A stretch of 64,000 nt of DNA from contig NOKP01000034.1 in assembly GCA_002682825.1 (NCBI GenBank), forward strand, positions 409,154 through 473,153, written 5' to 3'. Position numbers and translations under genes: made by a program. Below are positions 21,353 through 32,479 of this stretch, in pieces; the first letter of the stretch is position 1, and each line of letters opens with the position of its first letter. The notes beneath the pieces are model-generated. The model ran no database searches and was not told the DNA's origin. It worked only from the letters and a program-made list of their open reading frames with translations. The stretch comes from Neonectria sp. B-13 (lineage: Eukaryota > Ascomycota > Sordariomycetes > Hypocreales > Nectriaceae).

Positions 21353-22665
21353 CTAAAACTTCTCATCATCAATATCGTATGCCAGAGGCTGCTGACCGAA
21401 TCCAAACTTCTCCAACCCTGCCATCTTATAAACCCATAGACCTCCAAAAATTGCCAGTTCGGTGGCCCAGAGCCGCAGGGGTGTTTTCTTCTGACGCACT
21501 GTGCCATTCTGTTCTGCGGTCTTGAGCATCTTTTCTGTCCTGGCTTTCCGTTTCTCCTCATACGCTTGCAACCCAGCCTCGAGCTGGTCACATCCACTTT
21601 CGAGGAGCTTCGAAAAGAGGAATACGTCCTCAAGTGCCATTGAAATGCCCTGGCTGGCGTGGGGGGGCATTGCGTGGGCAGCATCTCCGATGATGAGACA
21701 GCGTCCCTTGGACCAGGCACGCCCAAGAGGGACCTTGTGAACGGGATAGAATCGGATGGCCTCCGTTTTGTGCAGGACCTCGCGGAGGAAATTCATCCAG
21801 TCACTGTCGTTGTCGCCGAACAGATACAGCAAGTCGCTCTTCAAATTTTCGATGGCTTTTTTGCTCCGTTCCTCCCAACCTTCACGAACATCGCCAGTTA
21901 CCGGCATCGGAATTTCGCGGGAGAAGAACCAGTAGAGTTGGTCTCGGGAGGGAGTAGTAGGTGAAAGCCCGAACAGTCCGTCAGACGTCAATGTCGCGTT
22001 GAGATTGTCTAATGATTGGGGGGAGGGCGGCAGGTCGGTAGCCGGAATGAGAGAGTACATGTTTGAAATGCCCGTATATTCCGGAATGCATTCGGGGTCA
22101 ACGTAGAGTTTTCGCACCGCAGAGTGAATGCCGTCGCAGCCAAGTAGGAAATTGGCACTGTCGTGAGTACCATCGGCGAAGGATGCAGTAACAACAGCAT
22201 CCTTTTCCTCGATACTAACAAGGCGCTTGCCAAAGAGAACCGGGATGCCGGCTTTCTCCACAGCTTCAAGAAGCACATCCATAACATCAGTTCTCCTGAC
22301 TCTCACGTATCCAAAGCCGGTCTGCTCCTTGCTCCAGGATACCATGGACATCTCGCCCATAGTTTTTCCCTTTAGGGAATGCAGAACAAGATTGCTTGTC
22401 TCAGCCCCCTTGGCAAGAATGCCGTCGTAAATTCCAAGACGGTCCAACAGACGGAGGCCATTGGAGGGAATGCCAATGGCTCCGCCAAGCGTCGTAGTTT
22501 CGGTGCGGACTTCGTATACAACGGGCGATATTTGATGGCTCTGCTTCAGCCGGAGTGCTGCAATTAACCCGGCCGGGCCAGCTCCGATGATGATAACCTG
22601 TTTAGGTTAGAGCAGGGTTAATTGGGAAATGAGATGGCATCCATTACCTTCTTGATGTCGTTCAT
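21353..22665 (-). CDS. Class A FAD-dependent monooxygenase (salicylate hydroxylase-like)
   Basis: Model: complement(join(21353..22597, 22648..22665)), 420 aa. The first exon is only MNDIKK; a 50-bp intron (GTAATG donor, CTAACC branch, AACAG acceptor) joins it to VIIIGAGPAGLIAALRL, the GxGxxG dinucleotide-binding motif. Also present are FLLGCDGIHSAVRKLYV (the DG motif shared by FAD and NADPH sites) and RCLIIGDAAHAMPPHASQG (the GD motif binding FAD ribityl). Length and motif order fit group A flavoprotein hydroxylases acting on aromatic or polyketide substrates. It is not an ornithine N5-hydroxylase (class B) and so cannot supply the SidA step of the siderophore pathway 3 kb away. Its substrate is unknown. 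Confidence 0.9.
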
Positions 22666-23260
22666 TTTGTTGAGTCACCCAAGATAAAACCAGCAGCAAC
22701 GAGGATGAATAGTGACCTTTATCTAGCAAACGATTAATGAATGAGGCTGTGTCAGCGGCACCCGGAACTTGTCGTCGACAAATGCAATTGCCGTCGCGAG
22801 CGCGAGTTGGAGCGCGAGCGCGAAGCGGCTTTTCGCAAGTGCTTACGTCTCGATGCTAGGCTGACCTGCGGGCCGGGGTTTCATTATATTCTCCGATCCG
22901 TTGCTACATTATGTTCTCGCCTCATACAACCGCCTGTTGCAGCCGGATGCGGGAGATTTACCATATGTCCGCCGGACTTCGAAAGGGGTGGTTTCCGACT
23001 GCGTAGCATAGCTGGCGCAAATTGACCCAGAAAACTAAACAAAATCTGGCTAGCGGGATGGACGAGGCCGATTGGAAGGGAGTTGCAAACCATACTCCTT
23101 CCCCCGACGGACAGTTCAATCGCCCGGGTCAAGGTCATCGCGGCTGGGTTGCATCAGGTCGTCCGAAGCCGAGCCTCAGGTGAACACCATTCAGTCGCTG
23201 GGGAGGCTGGCACGCCAGGCATCGACGGAACCGGCATCAACCTCAGGACTGGCGAGCTAG
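22666..23260. other. Intergenic, no gene seen
   Basis: Several short frames, none with a recognisable domain. The string CGAGCGCGAGTTGGAGCGCG near 22797 is a small GC-rich direct repeat. Confidence 0.45.
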
Positions 23261-23790
23261 TTACGTCTCCTTTGTCTTCGCCTTCGCTTTCGCGTCGAAT
23301 ATGCCGTTGAGAATTGTTGGAGCATCCTTGGGATCCATGGTCATATCAACGCACTGATAATCAAAGTTGGTATTACCGTGAATCAAAGCCATCCTGATTA
23401 AATGCCATCTTACCCTCTTACCCCAGTGCATTTTCCACATACACTTGCATCACTACTTATAGACTGTAATGGAATAATGATCTTTTGGACGAATTTCATA
23501 CCGGAATTTCCTTCCGAATCAACTTCTTGCCGAGATCCTCCTGAATATAAACTTCGTTGAACGCGCGAAGATACTGCCCTATTTTCTGGAAAACATGATG
23601 AACAATTCACCACACATTGAGTGGTGCATCATCACTGCCTTCCACGGAGTGCTCGACATGGAACAAAGGATTGTCCTCCCCCGCGACGATGTTCCGACCA
23701 TCAGGAGTCTCTGCGTGTCTGGCGCCAATAAAAAAGGCTCGCTGACCTTCGTGGTCAAGGCACACATGCTCAATCACTGTGGTAAATTTA
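23261..23790 (-). pseudogene. Unknown gene, probably decayed (several exons, one internal stop)
   Basis: Minus-strand coding character is strong in pieces: TVIEHVCLDHEGQRAFFIGA, then RHAETPDGRNIVAGEDNPLF and HVEHSVEGSDDAPLNVW, then a TGA, then the same frame resumes with VHHVFQKIGQYLRAFNEVYI and ends KKLIRKEIP at a GTATGA donor (about 23500). A last exon reads CVDMTMDPKDAPTILNGIFD, then AKAKAKTKET and the stop at 23261. The middle exon could not be placed confidently. The TGA after NVW sits where no intron of normal size fits, so I think the gene is broken; an unusually short intron is the alternative. I do not recognise the family. Confidence 0.5.
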
Positions 23791-23829
23791 GTCGAGTTTA
23801 TCCAAAGCCTTTGATCTGAGATTCGAGTG

Positions 23830-25506
23830 AAGAATTCCAGGGAGCCCTGTCATCTGTGATCAAAGATTTCCAAGCTGCCCGGCTGAGCGAGGTGAATTTA
23901 TCTAGAAGACAGATCTCATTTAAGCCCGAGATAGTAAACGCCACTTAAAATACACGAAATTATTACTAGTACTACATCTATACTTATGCTTGAGTAACCA
24001 CTTGTTCAAAACATTTCAATGCTGAGCAAACCCACTCATACTCCGAGTCTCAATCCTAAATATAAAGAATGTAAGGAAACGGTAGCATAATGACGTTGAG
24101 AAATGCAATCAGAGAAGACCCCCATTTATAGCCCAACGACTAATACATCAATCCTCTAAGTCTTGAATTCTAATATATTTCCTTATGAAGTACTCAGAAT
24201 GTCAATTGAAGATTTCATTTCTATTTCCTAGATTTACTAGAGATTTCTAAACTTTCCTGATTTTAGTGGGAAATTCTGGATACCCATTCTAAATCTTCTG
24301 TCGTGCGGGGGAATTTAATGCTACCCTATAGTCTCCGCTGATTCATCAATGATGTCTCTGTGACGTGTTTTAAGCCAGCCACTTGCTTCGCTGGCGTTGC
24401 TGTCATAAAACTGCGATATTTGGACCAGCACCTTAGATCAATTGGTTTGTCTTTTACTGCACAGAGATAAAGAATAAATCAGCGGCAAATAGCTCGACTG
24501 CATCTAGAATTGCCTTGAGCTTGGAGAACTCGAACAGCAATGAGCAACTACGAAGACATCTTTGAGTCAGCATTTGCGGACAAGCGTAACACGGCAATCA
24601 ACCTCCCGAACAACAACATGTACGCTAAAGGATGCGAATGAAGTCAGGAGGGCGCTTTCTGTGATACCAAGTCCCGCATTCACGTGGAATCGGACTGCTA
24701 GATGTGTAAATCAACTTATCTGTGTCCTCACACGAACGCCTAGCTTTGCCTCTAGTCAATGGTCACATCGAATAGCATCCTAGTACTTTATCTCGCAAGT
24801 GGAGTCAGCCAGAATTAGTCAAGGGTCCTATCTTAGTTGTCCATGGTATTTATATGGTTCTTGACTATGGTAGTGCTGAGTTGGTCTCGGACGCCTGACA
24901 ACTACTTGTTCTATGTATTTTCTACGTACGCCTGATCAAAGCTTATCTCAGCGAGACTAGGCCGATCGTTGTTATTGTTCTGGACAACCTCAGCCATGCG
25001 GCTGCGTGTAGCCTCGACAGCGCCAATATCAGCGACAATAATGCGTGGAGCGAGTGTACACACCGCTAAGGCTTTTCATTGATGATAAGATTTAACCTTG
25101 ACGAAGATCTGGCTGTTGGCCAGCTGTTTAGCGGGGTGTTTGATGGTATTCAGGTCCAGAGCGTGACCAGTAATAGAAGTGTTTAGCTGTGGACTTGAAA
25201 CAAATTACTTCGTCTATTTAACGGCTTGGTTATCTACCGAAGAATGAACCGGATCGCAAAGGTTTTATGTTGCATAAGCCTTGGCACGCTTTGGTATGAT
25301 AATAGTCAGACAGAGACTTGAGGTAATTAAATGATGGTATTGATAGTTTGGAGTGGTGTCTAAAATAGGGGATTTAGGGATACTATGTACTGAGACGACC
25401 ACTCGGCAAGGGTGATCGCTGCTCAAACAGATATCAGAGAGACTGCCGGTTTTTTCCATGTTATTTCTTGCCGCTCAGGTACTAAAATCTATCCGATTAA
25501 TATTAC
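23830..25506. other. Gene-poor AT-rich intergenic region left of the siderophore locus
   Basis: About 1.7 kb without a supportable gene. At 24540-24645 (plus) a 33-codon frame begins MSNYEDIFESAFADKRNTAI and reads protein-like but stops at once; it may be the first exon of a lost gene. Stretches 23930-24300 are AT-rich. Confidence 0.45.
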
Positions 25507-27489
25507 CTATACATCCTTATGGTAAGCAGCGAGCCACCTATGGTAGAATGGCTTTGATGTGACCTCCCCCTGATTGCCAGATTGTCGTTGAGGCACATCA
25601 ACCCTCTCACCATCGAGACCGGTGTTCATCACAGCATTCTGCTGCTTGCCCAGATAAAAGTCGGGCATGAAGAAGGTAGCAAGTAACGGTACAGCAGCTA
25701 GGAGAAGGGCGGCAATGGCGATGTGGCCGTTCACATGGGCATATGCGCGGATGGCGCCCTGCCTGACGGGATTCTCGAAGTCGTAGCTAGTGCGCAGCGT
25801 CTTTATGTTTCCGTAGAGCTTCAAGATGGTCGCCTCATCAACCCCGGGCATCTCCATGTACATGCGATTAAGCATCTCGTTTGTCCAGATGGCCGACGAG
25901 ACGGCACTGCCGACGGACGAGCCCAAGGTGGACCACAGCGAGAGCAGGGAGATGATCGAGGCCATGTCCTCATGTGGCACCGAGGCCTGACTGCCCACGC
26001 GGGCTCCGACGATGTTGAAGGAGCCCAGGCAGTAGATCAACTGGGCGATGACCAAGCGGGGCGTGTCTTGTACCATGTTGCCGTTGCTTTGGACCAGCAG
26101 GCCGTAGCCGAGAAGTCTTGCCGCGGCGCCGAAGACCATCATGGACTTGTATCGGTGTGTGCGCCTCTGGATGAGACCGACGATGGGCCCAATGATACTA
26201 AGTCCCATGGTTGTGATGCCCAAGAATATAGTCCACTCGTACGTCGACCATTCTTTGATGATGTAGATGTACGAGGAGAAGTAGGTGTTGCGGACCGCAG
26301 ACGCTGTCTGGTTGAACGTGTAGATGGTGACTGAGGCGAGGAACGTGCGGTTCTTGAGGATGCGCTTTGTCATGAGCGGCTTCGGGGCGAGGTATATCTC
26401 GAAGAGAGTAAAGGCAATGAGCAGGACGAAGCCGACAACGAGCATGGCAATTATGCTTGCGTTGGCCCAACCGCCATCGGCGTTCTCTGCAAGGGTGAAG
26501 GGCAGCAGGATGAGTGAAAAGGACGTGCCGAGGATGATGAGTCCGAAGATGTCGATGTCGATCAGGCCCCGGTGAAGGAGCTTCATCCAGTAGGCGAAAC
26601 CCTTCGACTTTGTGGGTTCCTCAGAGTCACCCACGGCCCCGGTTCTCAGGCGCTTGGAAGCGGCCATGGTAACCATGCCCATCTTTTCTCCTCGCCGCTG
26701 CATAGAATACAGCGTGAAGATGGCTGGTATGAGCAAGACGGGTACAAGAATGGCAAACATGCCCAAGCCCCATCGCCAGTCGTCGACGAAGCCCTCAGCG
26801 ATAAAGCCGTTGACGGGTACGGTAATGACAAAGGGGATGGAGAGGGCAGCTCCGAAGAAACCTCGCCACTGCAGCGGTGTCAAGTCGCCGACGATGATGT
26901 CGCTCAACAGGTCCAGCCCGGATTTGCCGACCGAGGTGAAGCAGATGCCCACCGTGTAGGCCGTGAAGGTGCTCGAGCTGGCCGCAACGGCAAAGCCGAC
27001 GACGTAGAAGACGAGGATGACGACGTAGGTAGTTGGACGCGAGGTGATGTCTGCCAGCTTGCCGATGAAAGGCTTGCTGATGGCCCGGATGATCTGGCTG
27101 GCGGTACTGACGGCCGCGAGCGAGCTGTGCTGTCCGAAGGTGGAACTGGCCATGGTGGTGAAGATGGTGGAGGTGATGCCCTGATCGAGCGCATAGGCAA
27201 ACATGGTCAGGCCGATGGAGACGCCCAGCAGCCAGAGCAATACCTTGCCAGACTTGCCCGACTGGTACAGGACCTTGTTGAAGGCCTCGACTCTGGTGAC
27301 CCCGATTTCAGCGTGACCATCATTCGCGGCGAGGGCCGAGTCTCGTTGTGGGTGGACAGCCTTGGAGTTGTCGTCAGCTTTTCCGGCCCCGTCAACCTCT
27401 TCTTGGATCAACTGTGGCGAGGATGAGACCAAGCCTTTGTCATTGGTCTCGAGCTGACCAGTGCCTGGAGCTCCAGCTGGCGTCGACAT
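25507..27489 (-). CDS. MFS siderophore-iron transporter
   Basis: 660 aa from the ATG at 27489 (MSTPAGAPGTGQLE); the frame extends upstream without an ATG, and a GTACGT donor near 27605 suggests a leader intron. The protein is a 14-helix-type major facilitator of the fungal siderophore family (Sit1/Arn, MirB/MirA): a long hydrophilic N-terminus, then RVEAFNKVLYQSGKSGKVLL, which precedes helix 1 in this family, helix 1 with FAYALDQGITSTIF, ISKPFIGKLADITSRPTTYV in the loop after helix 2, and SDIIVGDLTPLQWRGFFGAA. Near the C-terminus is VGSQASVPHEDMASIISLLS. These transporters import ferric hydroxamate siderophores at the plasma membrane by proton symport. Two exact SreA-type sites lie upstream. 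It shares orientation with the ABC gene. Confidence 0.93.
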   Translation of the reverse strand: MSTPAGAPGTGQLETNDKGLVSSSPQLIQEEVDGAGKADDNSKAVHPQRDSALAANDGHAEIGVTRVEAFNKVLYQSGKSGKVLLWLLGVSIGLTMFAYALDQGITSTIFTTMASSTFGQHSSLAAVSTASQIIRAISKPFIGKLADITSRPTTYVVILVFYVVGFAVAASSSTFTAYTVGICFTSVGKSGLDLLSDIIVGDLTPLQWRGFFGAALSIPFVITVPVNGFIAEGFVDDWRWGLGMFAILVPVLLIPAIFTLYSMQRRGEKMGMVTMAASKRLRTGAVGDSEEPTKSKGFAYWMKLLHRGLIDIDIFGLIILGTSFSLILLPFTLAENADGGWANASIIAMLVVGFVLLIAFTLFEIYLAPKPLMTKRILKNRTFLASVTIYTFNQTASAVRNTYFSSYIYIIKEWSTYEWTIFLGITTMGLSIIGPIVGLIQRRTHRYKSMMVFGAAARLLGYGLLVQSNGNMVQDTPRLVIAQLIYCLGSFNIVGARVGSQASVPHEDMASIISLLSLWSTLGSSVGSAVSSAIWTNEMLNRMYMEMPGVDEATILKLYGNIKTLRTSYDFENPVRQGAIRAYAHVNGHIAIAALLLAAVPLLATFFMPDFYLGKQQNAVMNTGLDGERVDVPQRQSGNQGEVTSKPFYHRWLAAYHKDV

Positions 27490-27781
27490 GCTGTTTTGGT
27501 TGGGCGGCTGCGAATTAAGGCCGAGAAAAGAAATATAGAGGTGAGAGTCAAGGCCAAAAGGAGGACAACGGAAGGAAAGTTGACGCAGCTTGCTCGGCTT
27601 TTTACGTACCTGCACTCCATAGCAGAAATAAAGGAATTATTAATGTCCGTACCAATCCGGCGTAAGTCCCGCAGCGCAGCCCACAATCTGCCAGCCTGAA
27701 ACAACATGTTGGGTCTAATACCTTATTGTGACGATGGAGGGATCATCAGATCAGATTACGGCTACCGGATACTTAGCAAGG

Positions 27782-27790
27782 ATCTGATAA
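27782..27790 (+). promoter_or_regulatory. SreA/GATA iron-repressor site, ATCTGATAA
   Basis: Exact match to ATCWGATAA, the consensus bound by fungal iron-responsive GATA repressors (SreA, SRE, Urbs1), 293 bp upstream of the MFS transporter ATG. An adjacent ATCAGATCAGATTA (27744-27757) holds near-matches. Confidence 0.65.
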
Positions 27791-27846
27791 AAATTGCTTA
27801 GCTAGCGTATGCCGACATCGGTCGGTGGTTACCGAATGGGACTGGA

Positions 27847-27855
27847 TTATCAGAT
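27847..27855 (-). promoter_or_regulatory. SreA/GATA iron-repressor site, inverted copy
   Basis: TTATCAGAT on the plus strand is the exact reverse complement of ATCTGATAA. With the site at 27782 it makes an inverted pair 65 bp apart in the MFS promoter. Confidence 0.65.
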
Positions 27856-28169
27856 CTTTTCCCAACCTGTCAACCCAACCCTGCCCCTACATGAGCTGTT
27901 GGTACATACTACGTAGTATGCGCCCGTGGGGGCTTGGGAAAGCCAACCAACAGGTGCTACAGGGATGGGCAAAGTGCTTTGAATGTTCTCGCCAAGAGTA
28001 CTACGCACTGTGTCCCCATGTATTGCTCGGGCCAGGGGTTCTTCGACGTAGATGTCGTTACAACACCGCCTGTCAGTATCTACTTTCAGAATAGCAGTCT
28101 TACAGCATCAATCTAGTATTACAAAGTATCGATAGTAATTATGTTGTATACAGTTATGACTCGCCTCCA

Positions 28170-31100
28170 TTAACATGTCTCGCCCAAGACAGTGATTTTG
28201 GAGGCATCACAGAGGGCCCTAAACAGACTGTCCGGCCTGGCAAAAAGCTCCGGGATGGAACCAGATTCGGCGACCCTGCCACTGTCCATTACGACGACCC
28301 TATCACACGTAGCAACGATGGTGTCCAGTCGATGGGCCACAGTGAGAACTGTGGCGTCCCCCATCACCTCGTTCAACATCACCTGAAGCTCCGTGTCAGT
28401 CCTGCCGTCGATGGACGCCGTGGCCTCGTCCAGAATGACGATTCTTGACCGCCGCACAAGGGCGCGGGCGATGGAGATTAGAGATCGTTGGCCCTGGGAG
28501 ATGTTGGCGCCGTTCTCCTTAACTTCCGAGTCTAGATTCAGACTCGGACCGTCGCCGCTAGAATCAGAGTCGTGGTTTTTCTTCAGTTCGCCTGAATCCC
28601 CCTCCATCTCATTATCTTGCCCACTTGAGCTTGTTCGGTTAGTGTCTGGTTGGTCACCGGCAAGCCCAACCCTCCTCAAGCATTGGCGCAGCCAGTCGTC
28701 GTCGTACTGCTGGGACGGATCCAAGTTGTACCGGATGGTCCCGGCCAGGAGGACGGCGTCTTGGCTAATGACAGACAAGCTTGACCGGAGTAGATGTAGA
28801 CCGACCGTGTGAATGTCAACTCCGTCGATAAGGATCTTGCCGCTGGTGGGCTCCGTGATCCTGAGCAAAGCGGATACCACTGATACATAGTAAGCGAGTG
28901 TCTGAGGAAATGGGATCGGGATGGATACGCACAAGTAGTCTTTCCTGCACCAGTACGCCCTACAACACCGACTTTCTCGCCGGGCGCTATATCCAGCGTG
29001 ACGTCCCTGAGTGCCGGTTCCAAGCCGGGACGATGACTGAGGGTCAGCGACTGGAACTGCACGCGGCCAGCACGCGGCCATTGACTAGCCTTTAGGCCCT
29101 CATCCACACCGTCGAGCTCGTGAGCAGGTTCCTGCTCGATGTTGTAGGCATAGTGAAGCATTCTCTCGACCGAGTTCATGTTGTTCTCGATCTCGGCGCT
29201 TTGGCGAATCATGTTTCCAAACACGGCCTGGGCCGTGACGACGTACGACAGCACCACGCCTCCGGACGACGGGTTGATGCTGTCTCGGAGCCCTACGACG
29301 AGCAGGCCCGCGGTGAGGACGAGCGTGGCGCCGCAGAGGTCCAGGCGGAGGTTGAGCCAGCGCTGACATGCCACCGACAGCCAGTAGGCCGTGTTCTCGG
29401 TGTCGATCTTGCGGGCGTTGTCCTCGCGAAAGCGCGACACGGCGCCAAAGGCCTTGAGCGTGGGCAGGCCGGAAAGTGACTCGCCAAAGTGCTCGTAGAT
29501 GCGGCTGCGGAGCAGATTGTTGAGGCGGCGCAGCTCACGCGATGAGGGCCGGTAGTACATGCCCGTCCAGGTGTAGGCGAGGAGAAGGGCGGCGGCGATG
29601 GCCACGAACACCGGCAGCACGATGCTCACCACGATGATAGTACCCACGACCTGTACAGCCGTCGAAATGAAGAGCCGCAGCGTCTCGCCCACGACGTTGT
29701 CCACGGCGTCGACGTCCTTGCTGAACCGGTGCGTGATGCGGCCTTGCGGCGTTGTGTCGAAGAAAGCCACGGACGCGTGCAGCAGCCTTGACATGGCCGC
29801 ATGATGAAGCTTGTTAGAGCACCAGAAGCAGAACAAGGCAAAGGTTGCGCTCATACAGAACAGACCCATCGACTGCCCGATGCCGAACGCCGCGTAGCCT
29901 GCCATGTATGCATCCTCCGAGACGGACGCGTATTTGTTGTCTTGCCACCAGCTCAACCATAGCGGCGAGACAATGCTCGTTCCCTGGTAGATTATGATGG
30001 ACGTGACGAAGAGCGGTACGGTAAGCCAGGCGTTGCCCATCTTGACGTAGCGGATGTAGGTCTTGCCGCTGACAGAACCAACAAGCCTCTCCTCACTCTG
30101 CATGATCTCGTTGCCTCGGCCCACATGCTTGCCCTTTGACTTCTGGGTGACAATCTCCTGCTCCTGCACCTCCATTACCTTGGGCTTTTGATCCTGGTAT
30201 TGCTGTTGCTTAGAGCCGCCCTCATGACGAGTTGATTCTGAGTCCGAGTCCGAGGCCAACGAGGACCCCGCAAAGAGAGAAAAGGGACCGTCCCGACTGC
30301 ACAAAAGCTCATACGAGCCCTGTTCCACAATGCGACCCTTTTCCATATAGACAATATGATCCGCCTGCTTGGCGAAGACCATCGAATGCGTCACCAGAAC
30401 AATAGTGGCCTCCTTGTCCCTCCGCGCCTGGTTGACGACCATGTCAAAGACACGGGCACCAACATGGGCGTCCAGGGCGGAGAAGCAGTCGTCGAGAAAG
30501 AGCAGCGGACTCCTGCCGTAGATGGCCCTGGCGAGACTTATGCGCTGCTTCTGGCCGCCCGACAGGGATACACCCATCTCGCCAACGACGGTCATATCGC
30601 CCTCGGGCAGCCTCTCTAGGTCCTGGTGTAGACAGCACCGGGTGAGCACCTCATCGTACCACGCCAGATCCAGGGGCCTGCCGAAGACAATGTTCTCTCG
30701 CACCGTCTCGCTGAGAAGCCAGGCCGTCTGCGGGGCCAAGGCGAGCTGAGACGATGACAACGAGTTGTCGAGGTTGAGCCGGCATGAGCGTGCCTGAATA
30801 AGATGCATATCTCCCAAGAGCGCCCCGAACACCGAGGATTTGCCTGATGCCACGGGCCCCACGATGCAGACGAGCTGGTTCCTCTTGACCACGAGCGAAT
30901 CGAGGCGTAGTCTCTGGGACTGGATTTGAAACCCAGTTGCGTAAGGGTTTTTGACTTCCTGGGCACTCACATCGGGGTCGTCTGCCAAAAGTCTCTCGTC
31001 ATCGTGATAGGCAAAAGTAGCATCTTCCACTTGAACCACCACATCATCCGTTGACTCCTTCTCGCTAGGCTCCGAGTCTAGTCCAACGTTACTGGTAGGT

Positions 31101-32479
31101 TCTGTGTCAGATGCGAGCATAAAGACGGCCAAGCGCTCGAGTGCCGCGCGGGCATCCGCGATGGCCGAGAGCGCAGTGGGTAGGGCCTGCAGCGGCGTCC
31201 TCAGCAGCAAGAAGAAAGCGAGCGCAGAGAAGACGACACTGGCCTCCATGCCATTCTCGCTCGTCGCTCCATGGCAGACGATGCTGACGACGGCGGCGAG
31301 CGTGGGGGCCGTGTACGAGACGGCCGTGTTGAGAGCCCTGAGAAGCATCCTCTTGCGGATGTAGACAACCTCGTCGGACCTAAGCTTTCCGATATTTGCG
31401 AGCAGGCTTTTCTCGTACGCATTCGTCTTGACGAGGCGGATGGTCGACACGGCCTCCACGACGGCCTTAACCCGGGCGTCGGTGAAGGGCATGCTAGCCC
31501 GGCGCAGCCGAAGTAGCTGGCCCATCATGAAGCTCTGCAGAGGATACAGCAGCGCCAGCAGGCCGAACCCGGGCAAGGCGCTGTATCCCATCAGCCACAC
31601 GGTCAGGGCGAAGCAGAGGAGGACCTGGAGGATGCTAGTCCAAGCAGAGTGGAAGAAGCCGCAGCAGAAATCCACACGTGTCACGTCGGCGCTCATCAGG
31701 CTCATCAGCTTGCCAGTGCCAAGGCCGTGTTTCAGCTTCGCCTTCTCGGTGAGCTGCATCGTCGCCCGGCGGTAGATTGCATGCATAAGGGCGCCTCGTA
31801 GCAGGATACCGGTCGTATAAGAGCGGTAGAAGCCGTGGACGTTGGACGTGACGGAGAAGACGAGCAGGAAAAACAAGCCCACCGCGTAACCGAAGCCTGC
31901 GCGTAGGGCCTGCTGGGACGGATCGGACAGGGTGGTGATGAGAAACCGGATGAGCAGCGGCGAGACCATTTGCGACAGGTCTCCGGCCAGCTTGAAGAGG
32001 CCACCGAGCCAGAACCATCGAAAGCAGACATCGTTGAGAGCCAGGGCCAGGACCGTGGTGTCCGTTGTGCGCCTCGCCCAGAATGGTCTCCATGCTATTA
32101 GCCCGGATGGAGCCTTTCGGTTCCTGTTACTCTCCAGTCTTGCCGACCAACTCTTCTCGAGTCGATCCGCATGGTCCTCAACCAACCGGTTGCTGGGCAT
32201 GTCGTAGAGGTCGTCGACTTGAAGGGGTCTGGTGTAGCCCGTTCCTAGAACAGGACTCAACCAGTTGAATGTCAAGATTGACAGCCAGTTCGCCGTCGAC
32301 TCTGGCAACTCGGTCTTCTCCTCGCTCCCGGAACCAACTCCATCCTCCGCGTTGCCCGGGCTTGAAGTTGAATTCAAGTTCCGTGCTGTCAGTCGTTTCT
32401 GGATGGGTTTCGTGGATAAAAAGGGTACCCTCCTGTACCATTTCCGGGGAGGGAAGCTTTTCCCGTCATTGCTTGTCAT
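28170..32479 (-). CDS. ABC-C type full transporter in the siderophore cluster
   Basis: Model: complement(join(28170..28879, 28933..32479)), 1418 aa; the 53-bp intron (GTGCGT donor, TATCAG acceptor) lies inside the second Walker A and joins GRTGAGKTT to LVSALLRITEPTSGK in phase. Layout is TMD1-NBD1-TMD2-NBD2 without the extra TMD0 of long MRPs. NBD1: Walker A GPVASGKSS, signature SLSGGQKQR, Walker B LLFLDDCFSALD. NBD2: Walker A as above, signature degenerate to NISQGQRSL, Walker B IVILDEATASID, H-loop AHRLDT. NBD1 has Asp for the usual catalytic Glu, as in many ABC-C proteins. An acidic insert of about 50 residues precedes the NBD2 signature. A role in exporting, or storing in the vacuole, the siderophore or its intermediates is inferred from its place in the cluster. 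Confidence 0.92.

Noticed and set aside
21353..22665. FAD monooxygenase as the siderophore ornithine hydroxylase
   Set aside because: It has the class A single-FAD-fold layout (GxGxxG, DG, GD motifs) and lacks the second NADPH-binding GxGxxG and the C-terminal motif of SidA-type N-hydroxylases.
26572..27426. 284-codon plus-strand frame opposite the MFS transporter
   Set aside because: Polar low-complexity shadow; the opposite strand encodes a clear 14-helix transporter.
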